This document shows, in pieces, positions 1 to 10,038 of a stretch of DNA of 64,000 nt. The first letter of the stretch is position 1; every line of letters starts with the position of its first letter. The notes below the pieces were generated by a model. The model did no database searches. It was not told the DNA's origin and was given only the letters and a program-made list of their open reading frames with translations. A program made the translations under genes and the position numbers. Origin of the DNA: Mycolicibacterium vinylchloridicum (GTDB lineage: Bacteria > Actinomycetota > Actinomycetes > Mycobacteriales > Mycobacteriaceae); NCBI RefSeq assembly GCF_013404075.1, contig NZ_JACBJQ010000001.1:186001-250000 (forward strand). Direction: 5' to 3'.

Positions 1-1859
1 ATCACCGCTTGCTTGCTCGCACCGGGCACCAGCAACAAGAAGTCGATATCGGATCCTTCGTTGCCGAAGCCCTCTGCCAGTGAACCCTCGAAATGCACTG
101 TCGCGTCTGCAGGAATCACCGCCAGCTCGCGGGCCTTTTCGAAGAGTGTGCGGACCCTTTCGAGTTGCTGAGGATCCCGTTGCGCTCCGCCGATGGTGAG
201 CAATTCCGCACCGAGGAATTGGCCCGCCCGCCACTGCTGCCACATATGCGCACGGCGGGGCTTCCCGCTCGAGGTGCGCGACAGCGTGCCGCGCGGAACG
301 TTGATCAACCATAGCAGCGCGTCCTCGCCGACGTTCGCCTGCAAAGACCTGATTCCTGCGGTGATCATGCCGGGGGCGATGGTCGCTTGTTCGATGAACA
401 CCGCCACACCTGCTTGGCCGGCATCGTTGACTGCGACGGTGACGACGCGGCTCGGCGCCAATCCCATGGCGGCTGCGGTCGAAACGTCCAGGTCCTCGGT
501 GAAGATGCTGCGCCCGTTGATCTTCAGGCTCGTTCCCATGCGCCCCAACACATGCAGGTGGCCGTCGAGAAGGAACCCGGCATCGCCGGTGCGCAGTTCG
601 TCGTCGACGAACCGGGTCGTACTGTTGTCGTCCCCGTGGTATCCCTGCGCCACCGACGGTCCCGACAGGACGATCTCCCCCAGCGTGCCCTCCGGCATCC
701 GGGCACCGGATTCGTCGGCGATCCACATGTCGTGACCGGGCGCTGCGGTACCGACCGAGACCACCCAGTCGTTACCCGGCTCGTCCGTCACACAGTCTGA
801 TGCGCGCGCGATCACGCGTACCGGCTTGCCGTGTCGCAACGTTGATCTGTCCACCCGCACCATCCGGTGCGCCTCGCCCAGCCGGTGGGAGGTGGCGAAC
901 AGGGTGTGCTCGGCCAAACCGTATGACGGCATGAACGCGGCGCGCGAAAACCCGTTTGCTGCAGTCAGTTCGGTGAACGCCCGTAAGTGGTCGGGATTGA
1001 TCGGCTCGGCCCCGATGACCAGTGTGCGTAGCCCCGACAGGTCGATGTCACCGAGGTCTTCGGGCTTGAGCCTTCGACTGGCGTACACCAGACCGAACGA
1101 CGGCGACGCGGTGTGCTGAGCGGTGGCGGCCGCCTGCAGCCACCGAAGGGGATCGCGGACGAACTGATCGGGACGCAGCAGCCTCAGGTTGCGTTGCCGA
1201 GTCATCGCTTGGAAGACACACCCGATCAACCCCATGTCGTGATACAGCGGAAGCCAGGAAACGCCGAGCTGGCCATCGGCCATGCCGCACAGCTCTTCCA
1301 TGACATTGAGATTCGTGGCCAGGCTGTGCCACCCGATGCTCGCGCCACGCGGAGCGCTCGTCGATCCCGATGTCATCTGCAGGAGCACCGACGGCGCGGG
1401 TTCGACAAGGTCATCGATGGGCGCACATTCGGGAACCTGGTCCAGTTCAATGAGCTTCGGGGCCCGATCCAGGCCGGGCAGCGCTCGTTGCACGAGCCCG
1501 CTGAAGCCGGACGCAGCGACCACAGCGGAACAGCCCGACGCGCCAAGAATCCCGTGAAGGTGGGCGGTGTACTGATCGGGGTGCTGGAACATCGGCGGCA
1601 CGATCGGGGTGAGCGTTGCGCCCGCCGCGAGCACTCCGAACAGCGTTGCCAGGCACAGATCAGAGGTCGGCATCAAGACGGCGACGACGTCACCGGAGCG
1701 CACGCCCTCGTCGACCAATCGACGTGCGATACGCCGGGCCTGGTCGGCCAAATCCCGGTAGTTCGCGAGATGCCAGCCCCCGTCGTCGGTGGCCAGGTGG
1801 ATCCCGGTGTCATCCCGCGGCGCCATCAGCCAGCCGACGATGCGTTCGACGGAGCTCAT
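1..1859 (-). CDS. Acyl-AMP-ligase-like enzyme with C-terminal nucleotidyltransferase motif (partial, runs off left edge)
   Basis: One reading frame stays open from an ATG at 1859 to the left edge (619 codons, no stop), so the 3' end is missing. Adenylate-forming motifs are in order: TSGST near residue 163, SYGLAEHTL near 313, RTGDAG with Asp 426, and TSSGKPRR with the A10-type Lys at 533. The SYGLAEHTL form resembles fatty acyl-AMP ligases (FadD-type). After the ligase the frame continues into FEGSLAEGFGNEGSDIDFLL. Gly592-Ser593 followed by Asp604 and Asp606 fits the polymerase-beta nucleotidyltransferase pattern G[GS]-x(9-13)-Dh[DE]. The start overlaps the stop of the upstream phosphotransferase gene as ATGA (1856-1859), so the two are translationally coupled. 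The carboxylate substrate and the nucleotidyl acceptor are unknown. Ligase identity is fairly sure; the second domain is seen only in part. Confidence 0.82.
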   Translation of the reverse strand, partial: MSSVERIVGWLMAPRDDTGIHLATDDGGWHLANYRDLADQARRIARRLVDEGVRSGDVVAVLMPTSDLCLATLFGVLAAGATLTPIVPPMFQHPDQYTAHLHGILGASGCSAVVAASGFSGLVQRALPGLDRAPKLIELDQVPECAPIDDLVEPAPSVLLQMTSGSTSAPRGASIGWHSLATNLNVMEELCGMADGQLGVSWLPLYHDMGLIGCVFQAMTRQRNLRLLRPDQFVRDPLRWLQAAATAQHTASPSFGLVYASRRLKPEDLGDIDLSGLRTLVIGAEPINPDHLRAFTELTAANGFSRAAFMPSYGLAEHTLFATSHRLGEAHRMVRVDRSTLRHGKPVRVIARASDCVTDEPGNDWVVSVGTAAPGHDMWIADESGARMPEGTLGEIVLSGPSVAQGYHGDDNSTTRFVDDELRTGDAGFLLDGHLHVLGRMGTSLKINGRSIFTEDLDVSTAAAMGLAPSRVVTVAVNDAGQAGVAVFIEQATIAPGMITAGIRSLQANVGEDALLWLINVPRGTLSRTSSGKPRRAHMWQQWRAGQFLGAELLTIGGAQRDPQQLERVRTLFEKARELAVIPADATVHFEGSLAEGFGNEGSDIDFLLLVPGASKQAV

Positions 1860-4564
1860 GATGCCGGCTCTTCCAACAGAACGACCCGGCCGCTGGCGCC
1901 GTCCACGCTGATGGTCATTCCGGTACGGACCGCACTGGTCAGCCCATCGATCTGCACGACGGTGGGCACCCCCAATTCACGGGCGATGATCGCCACGTGG
2001 GTCAGCGGCGAAGCGCGTTCGATGAGCAACGCAGACGCGAACGGCAGAGCCGCCACCCACCCCGGATCGGTTCGGTACGCCACCAGAATGCCGCTGGAGA
2101 AGTCTTCGGGCTTCTCCACCACCACGGCGCGGCCCGTCACAACGCCTGGACTGGAAGGTGTTCCGGTGAGCACCGTGCCCGCGGGCGCATGCTCGGAGTC
2201 TTGCGACAACCGCCAGCCGGCCGCCGTCAGCTCCTGGTGCGAGTAGCGCGATCCCGTTGTGGTGAACCGGGCCGGGGCCGCGAGTTGCGAGTAGCTCTCG
2301 TGCAGTGATTTGCGCCGGCGAATCGCCGTCTGGGCGTCGGCCACCGACATCGTTCCTTCGTACACATCGAACAACTCGTCGATGCGCAACTGGAATATGT
2401 CGGTGCGAGTGCCGATTGTTCCGCTTTGCTCGAGGTCTCGACCCATCACCGCGGCAAGGGATTTCAAGATTCCGAAACCCTGTGTTCGGCAGAACCGGAG
2501 GTGTTCACGGTGGGTGGCCGCCCGCTGAATCTTCCTGCGCAGCGCGTCGAATACCTTTCGGCGCCGGCCACGCAGATGCATGTCAAGGTAGTCTTCCGCG
2601 GAATCGCCCGTCTGCTCGCGCTGTTCGGCCGACGCCATTCGCAGCATGTGGAAGATCCCGGCCGGATCCTGCCGAAGATCGGGTGCTTCGAGCTTGAGTT
2701 CGTCGAGGCACCGATATCCGAATCTGTCGATGTACTCGTCGATCTTGCGATGCAGCTCCTGCCATTCGGTCGACCCGCTCTCCTGCGCGTATTCGGCGAG
2801 CCGGGCATAGGCGACGGCGGGTTCGACCGAGCCGATGAACTCCTCGAGTTCTGGATGCTCGCGCGCGAAAGCGGCGATGTCCACCAAAGCTTTTGCCGGT
2901 TCGACGGATATCACGTCGGGCTCGGGATTGACGATGGCGAACTGGACCCACTCCGGCGCGTTCCGCAAGAACAGCTTCGTCAGCACGGCCAGCGATCCGA
3001 CCAACGTCAGCAAGATCGCGTCGAGGACCATCATCGGGCCCCACAGCTCGGCGACTTCGTCGTGGATCTGGCGGAACTTCCGGTAGGCCGCAGGCCCGTC
3101 CATCGCTGAGACGTCCATCAGTCCGTGCCGGTCGATCAATTCGACGAACGTCTTGTCGAAGTCCGCAACCAGGGCGTCGATGGTCGCGATGCTGCGGGCG
3201 TAGGCGATGGTAGTGCGGACACGGGAGCGCACCCGCTCGATCGGGTTGGCGAATGTGAAGGGAGGCAGGTTTTTTGCCGTCTTACGGTCTAGTGACTCGC
3301 TGACGCCGAGCGCCACCTCCAGGACCCGTCGATTCAGCGCATAGCCGGGCGCGATACCCACCATCCGGTACCAGTGCAGCAGGTTGTAGTAGACGTTGCC
3401 GTTGAACTGGCCGAGCATCACCGGCAGCCACGACTCCATCTGTTGCAGCTGTGCGGGCGGCACTTTCAAGCTGCGCGCGTAGGCGCGGTACACATCGCCG
3501 TACAGCCTGCGTGCGGTGGTGAACGTCAACGGCGACGTGACGCCGGCAAAATTCTCGATGATATTCGAGTTGTCCCAGATACGCACCGCGCCTGCCGGGA
3601 CCTCTTCACCTAAATGCTCTGGGGTATAGGTAATTTCGCGATCGAGAGTGGTGACGGGCCGGGACTGCAGGATCCACGTGCACGTCTCGTCACAGGCCCA
3701 TTCGACGTCCTGGGGAGCACCGAAATGTTGTTCCAGCCGAGTCCCCAGGTCGAACAGGGTGGCACGCAGGGCCGGACCGATGCAGGATTCCTGTTGTCGC
3801 TCAGGAGGTACCGAGACGGTGCGGATTCCGCCTCCGGACTCGCTGGCCACCATCTGCTCTTTGGTGACGACCGCCTCGTCGACGAGTGCGCCGCTGAACT
3901 TGTCGATGACGACGGAGTCCGAATCGACCGTGCCGGAGACCAGTCCCTCGCCCAGCCCGAACACACCGTTGATGACCACCCGGTCCGGCGAACCCGTGAG
4001 CGGGTCCGCGGTGAACATCACGCCGCTGCTCACCGGTTTGAGTGATCGCTGAATGATGACCGCGAGAGCGACGTCACGGAAGTCGAGTCCGCGGACGTGA
4101 CGGTACCGCGTGGCGCGTTGTGAGAACGCCGACGCCCAGCAACGCCGGACCGCGTCCTCCGTCGCCTCTACGCCGTCGACATTGAGAAAGGTGTCGAACA
4201 GTCCTGCAAAAGAATCGCGGACCCCGTCCTCCTGCCGCCCCGATGAGCGGACGGCGACAGTTTCGGCACCCACATAATCCAATGCCGCCGCAATGGCGTC
4301 ACGGATCTCGGCGGTGATGGCGAATTCGCGCAGGGCTGCTTCCGCTGATGCCGCCTCGTGAAGGCGTTCGGCCAATGTCAGGGGCGCCTCGCTGATGCTC
4401 AGCCCGGCCGCCGCGACGGCTGTCTCGAAGGCCTCTGTGCCGAGAATGGCCCACCGTGGCACCGGAAAGCCGGCAGTCGTCAGATCGCACAGGTTGTGTG
4501 CTTTCCCGCCCGCCAGCGTTCGCATCTGTTCGCCGGGCGTCTGCCCGGTCAGGAGGATTGGCAC
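1856..4564 (-). CDS. PEP synthase / rifampin phosphotransferase-like dikinase
   Basis: The 902-residue protein has the three-part plan of PEP-synthase-like dikinases. An N-terminal ATP-grasp region (about 1-330) carries GGKAHNLCDL, VAVRSSGRQEDG, GVMFTADPLTG and DVEWACDE...ILQSRPVTTL. A long helical middle (about 330-790) is not a pyruvate-binding barrel. A C-terminal swivelling domain carries SPLTHVAIIARELGVP, with the phosphorylatable His near 856. Family knowledge: such enzymes move the beta-phosphate of ATP through this His to an acceptor. Length and the His position about 46 residues from the end resemble rifampin phosphotransferase, but related proteins also occur in biosynthetic clusters, so the acceptor cannot be named. 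It is the first gene of a leftward operon with the adenylating enzyme. By eye, third codon positions are less GC-rich than in the neighbours. Confidence 0.85.
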   Translation of the reverse strand: MPILLTGQTPGEQMRTLAGGKAHNLCDLTTAGFPVPRWAILGTEAFETAVAAAGLSISEAPLTLAERLHEAASAEAALREFAITAEIRDAIAAALDYVGAETVAVRSSGRQEDGVRDSFAGLFDTFLNVDGVEATEDAVRRCWASAFSQRATRYRHVRGLDFRDVALAVIIQRSLKPVSSGVMFTADPLTGSPDRVVINGVFGLGEGLVSGTVDSDSVVIDKFSGALVDEAVVTKEQMVASESGGGIRTVSVPPERQQESCIGPALRATLFDLGTRLEQHFGAPQDVEWACDETCTWILQSRPVTTLDREITYTPEHLGEEVPAGAVRIWDNSNIIENFAGVTSPLTFTTARRLYGDVYRAYARSLKVPPAQLQQMESWLPVMLGQFNGNVYYNLLHWYRMVGIAPGYALNRRVLEVALGVSESLDRKTAKNLPPFTFANPIERVRSRVRTTIAYARSIATIDALVADFDKTFVELIDRHGLMDVSAMDGPAAYRKFRQIHDEVAELWGPMMVLDAILLTLVGSLAVLTKLFLRNAPEWVQFAIVNPEPDVISVEPAKALVDIAAFAREHPELEEFIGSVEPAVAYARLAEYAQESGSTEWQELHRKIDEYIDRFGYRCLDELKLEAPDLRQDPAGIFHMLRMASAEQREQTGDSAEDYLDMHLRGRRRKVFDALRRKIQRAATHREHLRFCRTQGFGILKSLAAVMGRDLEQSGTIGTRTDIFQLRIDELFDVYEGTMSVADAQTAIRRRKSLHESYSQLAAPARFTTTGSRYSHQELTAAGWRLSQDSEHAPAGTVLTGTPSSPGVVTGRAVVVEKPEDFSSGILVAYRTDPGWVAALPFASALLIERASPLTHVAIIARELGVPTVVQIDGLTSAVRTGMTISVDGASGRVVLLEEPAS

Positions 4565-4592
4565 CGCGCGCCCTTCATGTCCGGTCCGTGAT

Positions 4593-4609
4593 ATCTCGAG
4601 CGTCGAGAT
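4593..4609. promoter_or_regulatory. Inverted repeat just upstream of the phosphotransferase gene (operator candidate)
   Basis: ATCTCGA-gcg-TCGAGAT is a perfect 7-bp inverted repeat with a 3-nt centre. It lies 28 bp upstream of the start codon at 4564, where a dimeric repressor could block the operon. No regulator gene is adjacent, so the binding protein is unknown. Confidence 0.4.
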
Positions 4610-4788
4610 CGGGTGCCGACGTTAGGGAAGCAGCGTCGCTACCGGTTCCAACTATTGAGCGAATGCAATGCCAATCGATCATGACCTCTACCCCCGGGAG
4701 GCGAAATGCATAGCCCATCGAGGGCACCGACATTGCCTGCATGAATACCACACCGAGAAGCACCGCGGGGGGCAAGCACAGCAAATTT

Positions 4789-4809
4789 CGATCGCTCCTC
4801 GAGCGATCG
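4789..4809. promoter_or_regulatory. Perfect 9-bp inverted repeat
   Basis: CGATCGCTC-ctc-GAGCGATCG forms a perfect 9-bp stem with a 3-nt loop, about 225 bp upstream of the phosphotransferase start. There is no T-run beside it, so an operator or an unusual terminator of the region is as likely as a classical intrinsic terminator. Confidence 0.35.
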
Positions 4810-4981
4810 CCGGCCACCCGGGAGGCGGTGGTGGGCCGAGACCGGGGTCGAGCGCTTGATCCGCAGCAAATAGCCATGTCACAAGCACAGTGACCCACGC
4901 CGGCGCGCTTGTCGCCAGTAGTTTGCTACTCAGGTCAGTGCAGCAATCCGTCGTGGGCTACTCGAGACCAAGGCGACTTCG

Positions 4982-5449
4982 CTAGGTGACCAGCTTCGCG
5001 AGGTTCGCCAGCGAGTTGTCCAGGTGCGAGACGCCGAACGGCGGGAAGACGATGGTCTGCCGGATCTCGGCCGTCGCGTTCGACCAGTCGTAGGTCAGGA
5101 CGACGCGGGTCTGCTCGGCGCCGACGGGTTCGAGGTCGTAGCGCCAGGTCCAGCCGCCCAATTCGACGCTGCCGTCCTCGGCCAACCCACCCGGCGCCCA
5201 GCCGATGGCGCGGTCGGGTTCGAGCACGGTGACCTGATTGGCCATCTCGTAGTGCTTGTCGGGGTGCTGGTCGTGGTACATCGCGACGCGGAACACCTGC
5301 CCGACCGCGCGCAGCGGCTGCGGGTCCAGCGGATCCCGCACCCAACCGGTCCCGTCGATGTCCTTGTGGGTGGTCGGGTCGGCCAACACACCGAACACCC
5401 GCGCGGCGGGGGCGTCGATGACAGCGTTCACAATCAGAATTTCGGTCAT
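4982..5449 (-). CDS. SRPBCC (START-like) family protein
   Basis: A 155-residue single-domain protein begins MTEILIVNAVIDAPAARVFG, the first strand and helix of a polyketide-cyclase/START-like fold. It continues with a Trp-rich segment (GGWTWRYDLEP) and VVLTYDWSNA, as in mycobacterial SRPBCC proteins. The fold is a hydrophobic cavity; ligand and reaction cannot be read from sequence. AGAAGAG just before the ATG is a plausible ribosome site. It lies 38 bp after the HAD phosphatase on the same strand and may share its transcript. The SRPBCC protein at 12212-12661 has the same general plan (including a YDWTD segment), so the two may be distant paralogues. Confidence 0.75.
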   Translation of the reverse strand: MTEILIVNAVIDAPAARVFGVLADPTTHKDIDGTGWVRDPLDPQPLRAVGQVFRVAMYHDQHPDKHYEMANQVTVLEPDRAIGWAPGGLAEDGSVELGGWTWRYDLEPVGAEQTRVVLTYDWSNATAEIRQTIVFPPFGVSHLDNSLANLAKLVT

Positions 5450-5487
5450 GCTCTTCTAGACCGGCGCCGCAGGAGAAACTCATCGGT

Positions 5488-6303
5488 CTAGAGCCCGAGC
5501 AACTCCGGCAGGTTCCGCACCGAGTCGATGACGTGATTGGGTTGCATGGCGAATTCGTCTGCGGCCCAACGGTCCAGCGTGTCCTGACGGAACTTGCCGG
5601 TGCGCACCAGCACGCCGGTCATGCCGACCACCTGCGCGGCCAGCACGTCGTTGTTCAGGTCATCGCCGATCATGTACATCTCGTCGGGGTCGACGCCGAG
5701 CCGGGCCGCCGACGCCAGGAATCCCGCAGGCGCCGGCTTGCCGACGGCGGTGGCCTTGCGCCCGGAGGTCTCCTCCATACCGATCAGATACATGCCGGTG
5801 TCGATGCGCAGGCCCTCGGTGGTGGTCCACGCGGTGCTGCGGTGCATGGCCACCACCGGCACGCCCTGGGCCATCCATTCGTAGACCCGGCTCAACGTGC
5901 GATGGCTGTATTCGGGCCCCGCCCCGCCGAGCAGAATCACGTCGGGGACATCGGGATCGACACCGTCGTCGTACATCACCGAGTCGACGATGTCGATGCC
6001 CGGCATGTCGTCGGTGATGTCACCGTTGTTGACCAGGAAGCAGCGCGCGTCGGGATAGTTGTTCCGCACGTAGTCCGCGGTCAGCGCCGCGGCGGTGAGC
6101 ACCTCGTCGGGCCGCACGCTGATTCCGGCCTGCGACAACGCCGAGGCGATCTGCTGGCGGGTCCGGGTGGTCGTGTTGGTCAGATAGGAACAGGCGATCT
6201 GGTGGTCGGCGAGCACACCAAGCGCCTCGGCCGCACCGGGGATCGGCTTCCATGAGGTCACCAAGACGCCATCGATGTCGAAGAGCACCCCACCGATAGC
6301 CAT
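5488..6303 (-). CDS. HAD-superfamily IIA hydrolase (NagD/LHPP-like phosphatase)
   Basis: The ATG at 6303 gives 271 residues beginning MAIGGVLFDIDGVLVTSWKP, where D9 and D11 form the DxD catalytic pair of HAD phosphatases. The threonine motif is in YLTNTTTR and the C-terminal metal motif is MIGDDLNNDV. The cap and size fit the IIA subfamily (NagD, LHPP, phosphoglycolate phosphatases). The frame is open 47 codons further upstream, but that segment has no conservation I recognise and would reach into the promoter of the divergent SDR gene. The substrate is unknown; a general phosphatase or housecleaning role is inference. Confidence 0.85.
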   Translation of the reverse strand: MAIGGVLFDIDGVLVTSWKPIPGAAEALGVLADHQIACSYLTNTTTRTRQQIASALSQAGISVRPDEVLTAAALTADYVRNNYPDARCFLVNNGDITDDMPGIDIVDSVMYDDGVDPDVPDVILLGGAGPEYSHRTLSRVYEWMAQGVPVVAMHRSTAWTTTEGLRIDTGMYLIGMEETSGRKATAVGKPAPAGFLASAARLGVDPDEMYMIGDDLNNDVLAAQVVGMTGVLVRTGKFRQDTLDRWAADEFAMQPNHVIDSVRNLPELLGL

Positions 6304-6361
6304 ACCGCGACAGTAAACGGCCACCGGTTGGATGCAACTTGGGCCGACGTATCGTCGTGCC

Positions 6362-7281
<920 letters not shown>

Positions 7282-7282
<1 letters not shown>

Positions 7283-8475
7283 TGCGCACCGTCGCCGAAC
7301 ACCAGCAGGTCGTCGCCGACCTCATCGCTGCACGGGCGGCCCAGACGGTCGGGCTTGTCGATGCCGAGGGGCTCGCCCTGGCGGCCGACGTGGCGGCGCC
7401 GCTGTCGTTGCCGGTGTTCGACAACTCCGCGATGGACGGTTATGCCGTGCGCGCCGAAGACGTCGCCGGAGCCGACGCCAACCCGGTGAGATTACCTGTG
7501 GCCGAAGACATTCCAGCTGGGCGCATCGACCGGTTGACATTGGCCGCCGGTACCGCGCACCGAATCATGACCGGAGCACCACTGCCGGCGGGTGCGACGG
7601 CTGTGGTACCGGTCGAGGCCACCGATGGCGGAATCGACACCGTCGAAATCCGGATGGCACCCAGCGCGGGCCAGCACATCCGCCGCGCCGGCGAGGACGT
7701 GACCGCGGGCACGACGGTGTTGCAGACCGGCCACGTGGTGACACCGGCCGCACTCGGCCTGGCTGCCGCGCTCGGCCTTGGTTCACTCACCGTGCGCCCG
7801 CGCCAGCGCGTGCTGGTGATGTCGACCGGTACCGAGCTGGTGTCGGCGGGCACCGAGCTGAAGCCCGGCCAGATCTACGAGTCCAACGCGATCATGCTGG
7901 CCGCCGCGGTCCGTGAGGCCGGCGGCGAGGTCGTGGCCACCCCGACGTCCAGCGACGACGTCGCCCAGTTCAGCACCGTGCTCGAGGGGTATGCCGGGCA
8001 GGCCGACCTGATCATCACCACCGGTGGTGTCAGCGCAGGCGCCTACGAGGTGGTCAAGGACGCCTTCGGTGGGGGCGCTGTCGAGTTCGTCAAGGTCGCC
8101 ATGCAGCCGGGCATGCCGCAAGGTGCGGGACGGATCAACGGATGCCCGATCATCACCCTGCCGGGCAATCCGGTGAGCGCCCTGGTCTCCTTCGAGGTGT
8201 TCGTGCGCCCGGCCCTGCGGGCGGCGATGGGCCTGCCGCATCCGCACCGGCAACGGCGCACCGCGATTTTGGCCGACAGCCTCACCTCGCCGAACGGCAA
8301 GCGCCAGTTCCGCCGCGGTGTGTACGACGCGGCGGCAGGCACGGTGACCACCTACGGGCCGCCGGCATCGCATCACCTGCGCTGGCTGGCCTCGGCGAAC
8401 TGTCTGCTGGAAATCGCCGAAGACGTCACCGAGATGTCCGCGGGCGAGCAGGTCCAGCTCTGGGACCTGTCGTAG
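7282..8475 (+). CDS. moeA2: Molybdopterin molybdenumtransferase MoeA
   Basis: This 397-residue protein catalyses the last step of molybdenum cofactor synthesis, inserting molybdate into adenylylated molybdopterin in the cytosol. Visible MoeA features are [12 protein letters not shown] near the N-terminus, the MPT-binding-like core with [24 protein letters not shown], and [18 protein letters not shown]. The start ATG overlaps the SDR stop by one base, which also argues against the earlier in-frame start at 7237. The gene lies in the phospholipid operon rather than with other moa/moe genes, as moeA2 does in M. tuberculosis. The symbol is assigned from that synteny. Confidence 0.93.
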
Positions 8476-8500
8476 TGCCCGGCCGCTAGACTCGTCGCCG

Positions 8501-9196
8501 ATGGCCAGACGACCACGCACATCCGAAGCAGCACATCTGCTTGATCTGGTCCGTTCGACCGTGCCACCGATGCACCCGGCGGGCCTGCCGTTCGTTGGCG
8601 CCAGCCTGGCCGTCGCCGCGCTCGGCCGGCGCCATCGCTGGGTACGCAGCGCGGCTCTGGTCGCCGCCGGCGCCAACGCCGCGTTCTTCCGCCACCCCCA
8701 CCGCGTCCCACCGACCCGGCCGGGTGTGGTCGTCGCGCCCGCTGACGGCCAGGTCTGCCTCGTCGACACTGCGGTCCCGCCCGCCGAACTCGGCCTTCCC
8801 GCCGAGCCCCTGCCGCGGATCAGCATCTTCCTGTCAGTGTTCGACGCGCACGTGCAGCGGGCGCCCGTCGGCGGCCAGGTGACCGCGGTGCATTACCGGC
8901 CCGGCCGGTTCGTCTCGGCCGACCTACCCGCCGCCAGCGAAGACAACGAGCGCAACAGCATCATCATCCGCACTCCCGACGGCGCCGAGGTGGTGGCCGT
9001 GCAGATCGCCGGCCTGGTCGCACGGCGCATCGTGTGCGATGTCCACCCCGGCGATTCGGTGGCGATCGGCGACACCTACGGCCTGATCCGGTACGGGTCA
9101 CGGCTGGACACCTACCTGCCGGAAGGCTCCACGCTGCTGGTGTCCCCCGGCCAGCGCGCGACCGCCGGCGAGACCGTGCTGGCGCAACTGCCATGA
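8501..9196 (+). CDS. psd: Phosphatidylserine decarboxylase proenzyme
   Basis: This 231-residue bacterial short-form Psd converts phosphatidylserine to phosphatidylethanolamine at the membrane. Self-cleavage to make the pyruvoyl prosthetic group should occur in RYGSR, between Gly199 and Ser200, leaving a small alpha chain starting LDTYLPEGS after Ser-Arg. Other family hallmarks are [22 protein letters not shown], and [16 protein letters not shown] with the conserved His residues. The N-terminal third holds the membrane-associated segment. It sits 25 bp after moeA2 and overlaps pssA by ATGA, pairing consecutive enzymes of the same pathway. Confidence 0.95.
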   Translation: MARRPRTSEAAHLLDLVRSTVPPMHPAGLPFVGASLAVAALGRRHRWVRSAALVAAGANAAFFRHPHRVPPTRPGVVVAPADGQVCLVDTAVPPAELGLPAEPLPRISIFLSVFDAHVQRAPVGGQVTAVHYRPGRFVSADLPAASEDNERNSIIIRTPDGAEVVAVQIAGLVARRIVCDVHPGDSVAIGDTYGLIRYGSRLDTYLPEGSTLLVSPGQRATAGETVLAQLP

Positions 9197-10038
9197 TCAA
9201 ATCGCCGCGCCCGTCCGCCATGCGCATCCTGCCAAGTGCGACAACGGTGTTGGCCATCTGCGCGGGGCTCACCTCGATCAAGTTCGCCCTGGACGGACGC
9301 CCGCACATCGCCCTCGCGTTGATCGGCGCCGCGGCGGTGCTCGATGGTATCGACGGCGGCATTGCGCGCGCCCTGGACGCTCAGTCGCGGATGGGCGCCG
9401 AGATCGATTCGCTCGCCGACGCGGTGAACTTCGGAGTCGCACCCGCGCTGGTGGTCTACGTGACGTTGCTGCCGACGTCGCCGGTCGGCTGGATCTTCGC
9501 GCTGCTCTACGCCGTGTGCATCGTGTTGCGCCTGGCCAGGTTCAACGCGTTGCTCGACGACGACACCCGGCCTGCCTACACGCGGGAGTACTTCACCGGC
9601 ATGCCCGCACCGTGTGGCGCGGTCGGCGTGATCGGCCCGCTCGCCGCAATGCTGCAGTTCGGCCACGGCTGGTGGACCTCACCGTGGTTCATCTGCTTCT
9701 GGTTCGCCGCCAACGCCACGCTGCTGATCAGCCGGGTTCCGACGCTGGCGCTCAAGGCAGTGAAGATGCCGGCCAACGCCGCACCGATCCTGCTGATCCT
9801 CATCGCCGCCGCCGCCGCGGCGTTGCTGTTGTTCCCCTACATCCTGGTCCTCCTGATCATCGCGGGCTACCTGTGCATCATCCCGTTCACGGTCTACAGC
9901 CAACGCTGGGTCGCGGCCCGCCCAGAGGCCTGGAACGACGCCCCCAAACAGCGGCGCGCAGCGCGACGCGCGAGCCGCCGCGGCCAGCCCAACCGCCGTT
10001 CGGTGACCCGGCTCGGTCTTCGTAAGCCGGGCGGTTGA
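9193..10038 (+). CDS. pssA: CDP-diacylglycerol-serine O-phosphatidyltransferase
   Basis: This 281-residue integral membrane enzyme makes phosphatidylserine from CDP-diacylglycerol and serine and feeds Psd. The CDP-alcohol phosphotransferase signature D(x)2DG(x)2AR(x)8G(x)3D(x)3D is complete, running from [12 protein letters not shown] to [10 protein letters not shown]. Several hydrophobic helices follow, ending with an Arg-rich C-terminal tail ([14 protein letters not shown]...). The true start is ATG 9193 in the ATGA overlap with psd; the open frame upstream is an antisense-like extension within psd. The tail overlaps the start of the next gene. Confidence 0.95.
   Translation: MIKSPRPSAMRILPSATTVLAICAGLTSIKFALDGRPHIALALIGAAAVLDGIDGGIARALDAQSRMGAEIDSLADAVNFGVAPALVVYVTLLPTSPVGWIFALLYAVCIVLRLARFNALLDDDTRPAYTREYFTGMPAPCGAVGVIGPLAAMLQFGHGWWTSPWFICFWFAANATLLISRVPTLALKAVKMPANAAPILLILIAAAAAALLLFPYILVLLIIAGYLCIIPFTVYSQRWVAARPEAWNDAPKQRRAARRASRRGQPNRRSVTRLGLRKPGG

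Larger units (their letters stand above)
4565..4981. other. 417-base non-coding region upstream of the phosphotransferase operon
   Basis: I see no convincing gene here: short open frames on both strands lack family motifs and good ribosome sites. The stretch holds two clear inverted repeats (listed separately) and smaller ones, such as GTCAC/GTGAC near 4874 and AGTAG/CTACT near 4914. It presumably contains the promoter of the leftward operon starting at 4564 and the terminal region of the SRPBCC gene ending at 4982. No tRNA or riboswitch signature was recognised. Confidence 0.5.

Noticed and set aside
1113..2246. Long rightward open frame (377 codons) at the left end
   Set aside because: It spans the end of the phosphotransferase and the start of the ligase genes antisense; no motif, Arg/His-rich composition typical of antisense high-GC frames.
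4668..4859. Small open frames in the gap before the phosphotransferase operon
   Set aside because: No ribosome sites, no motifs, and biased composition; treated as non-coding.
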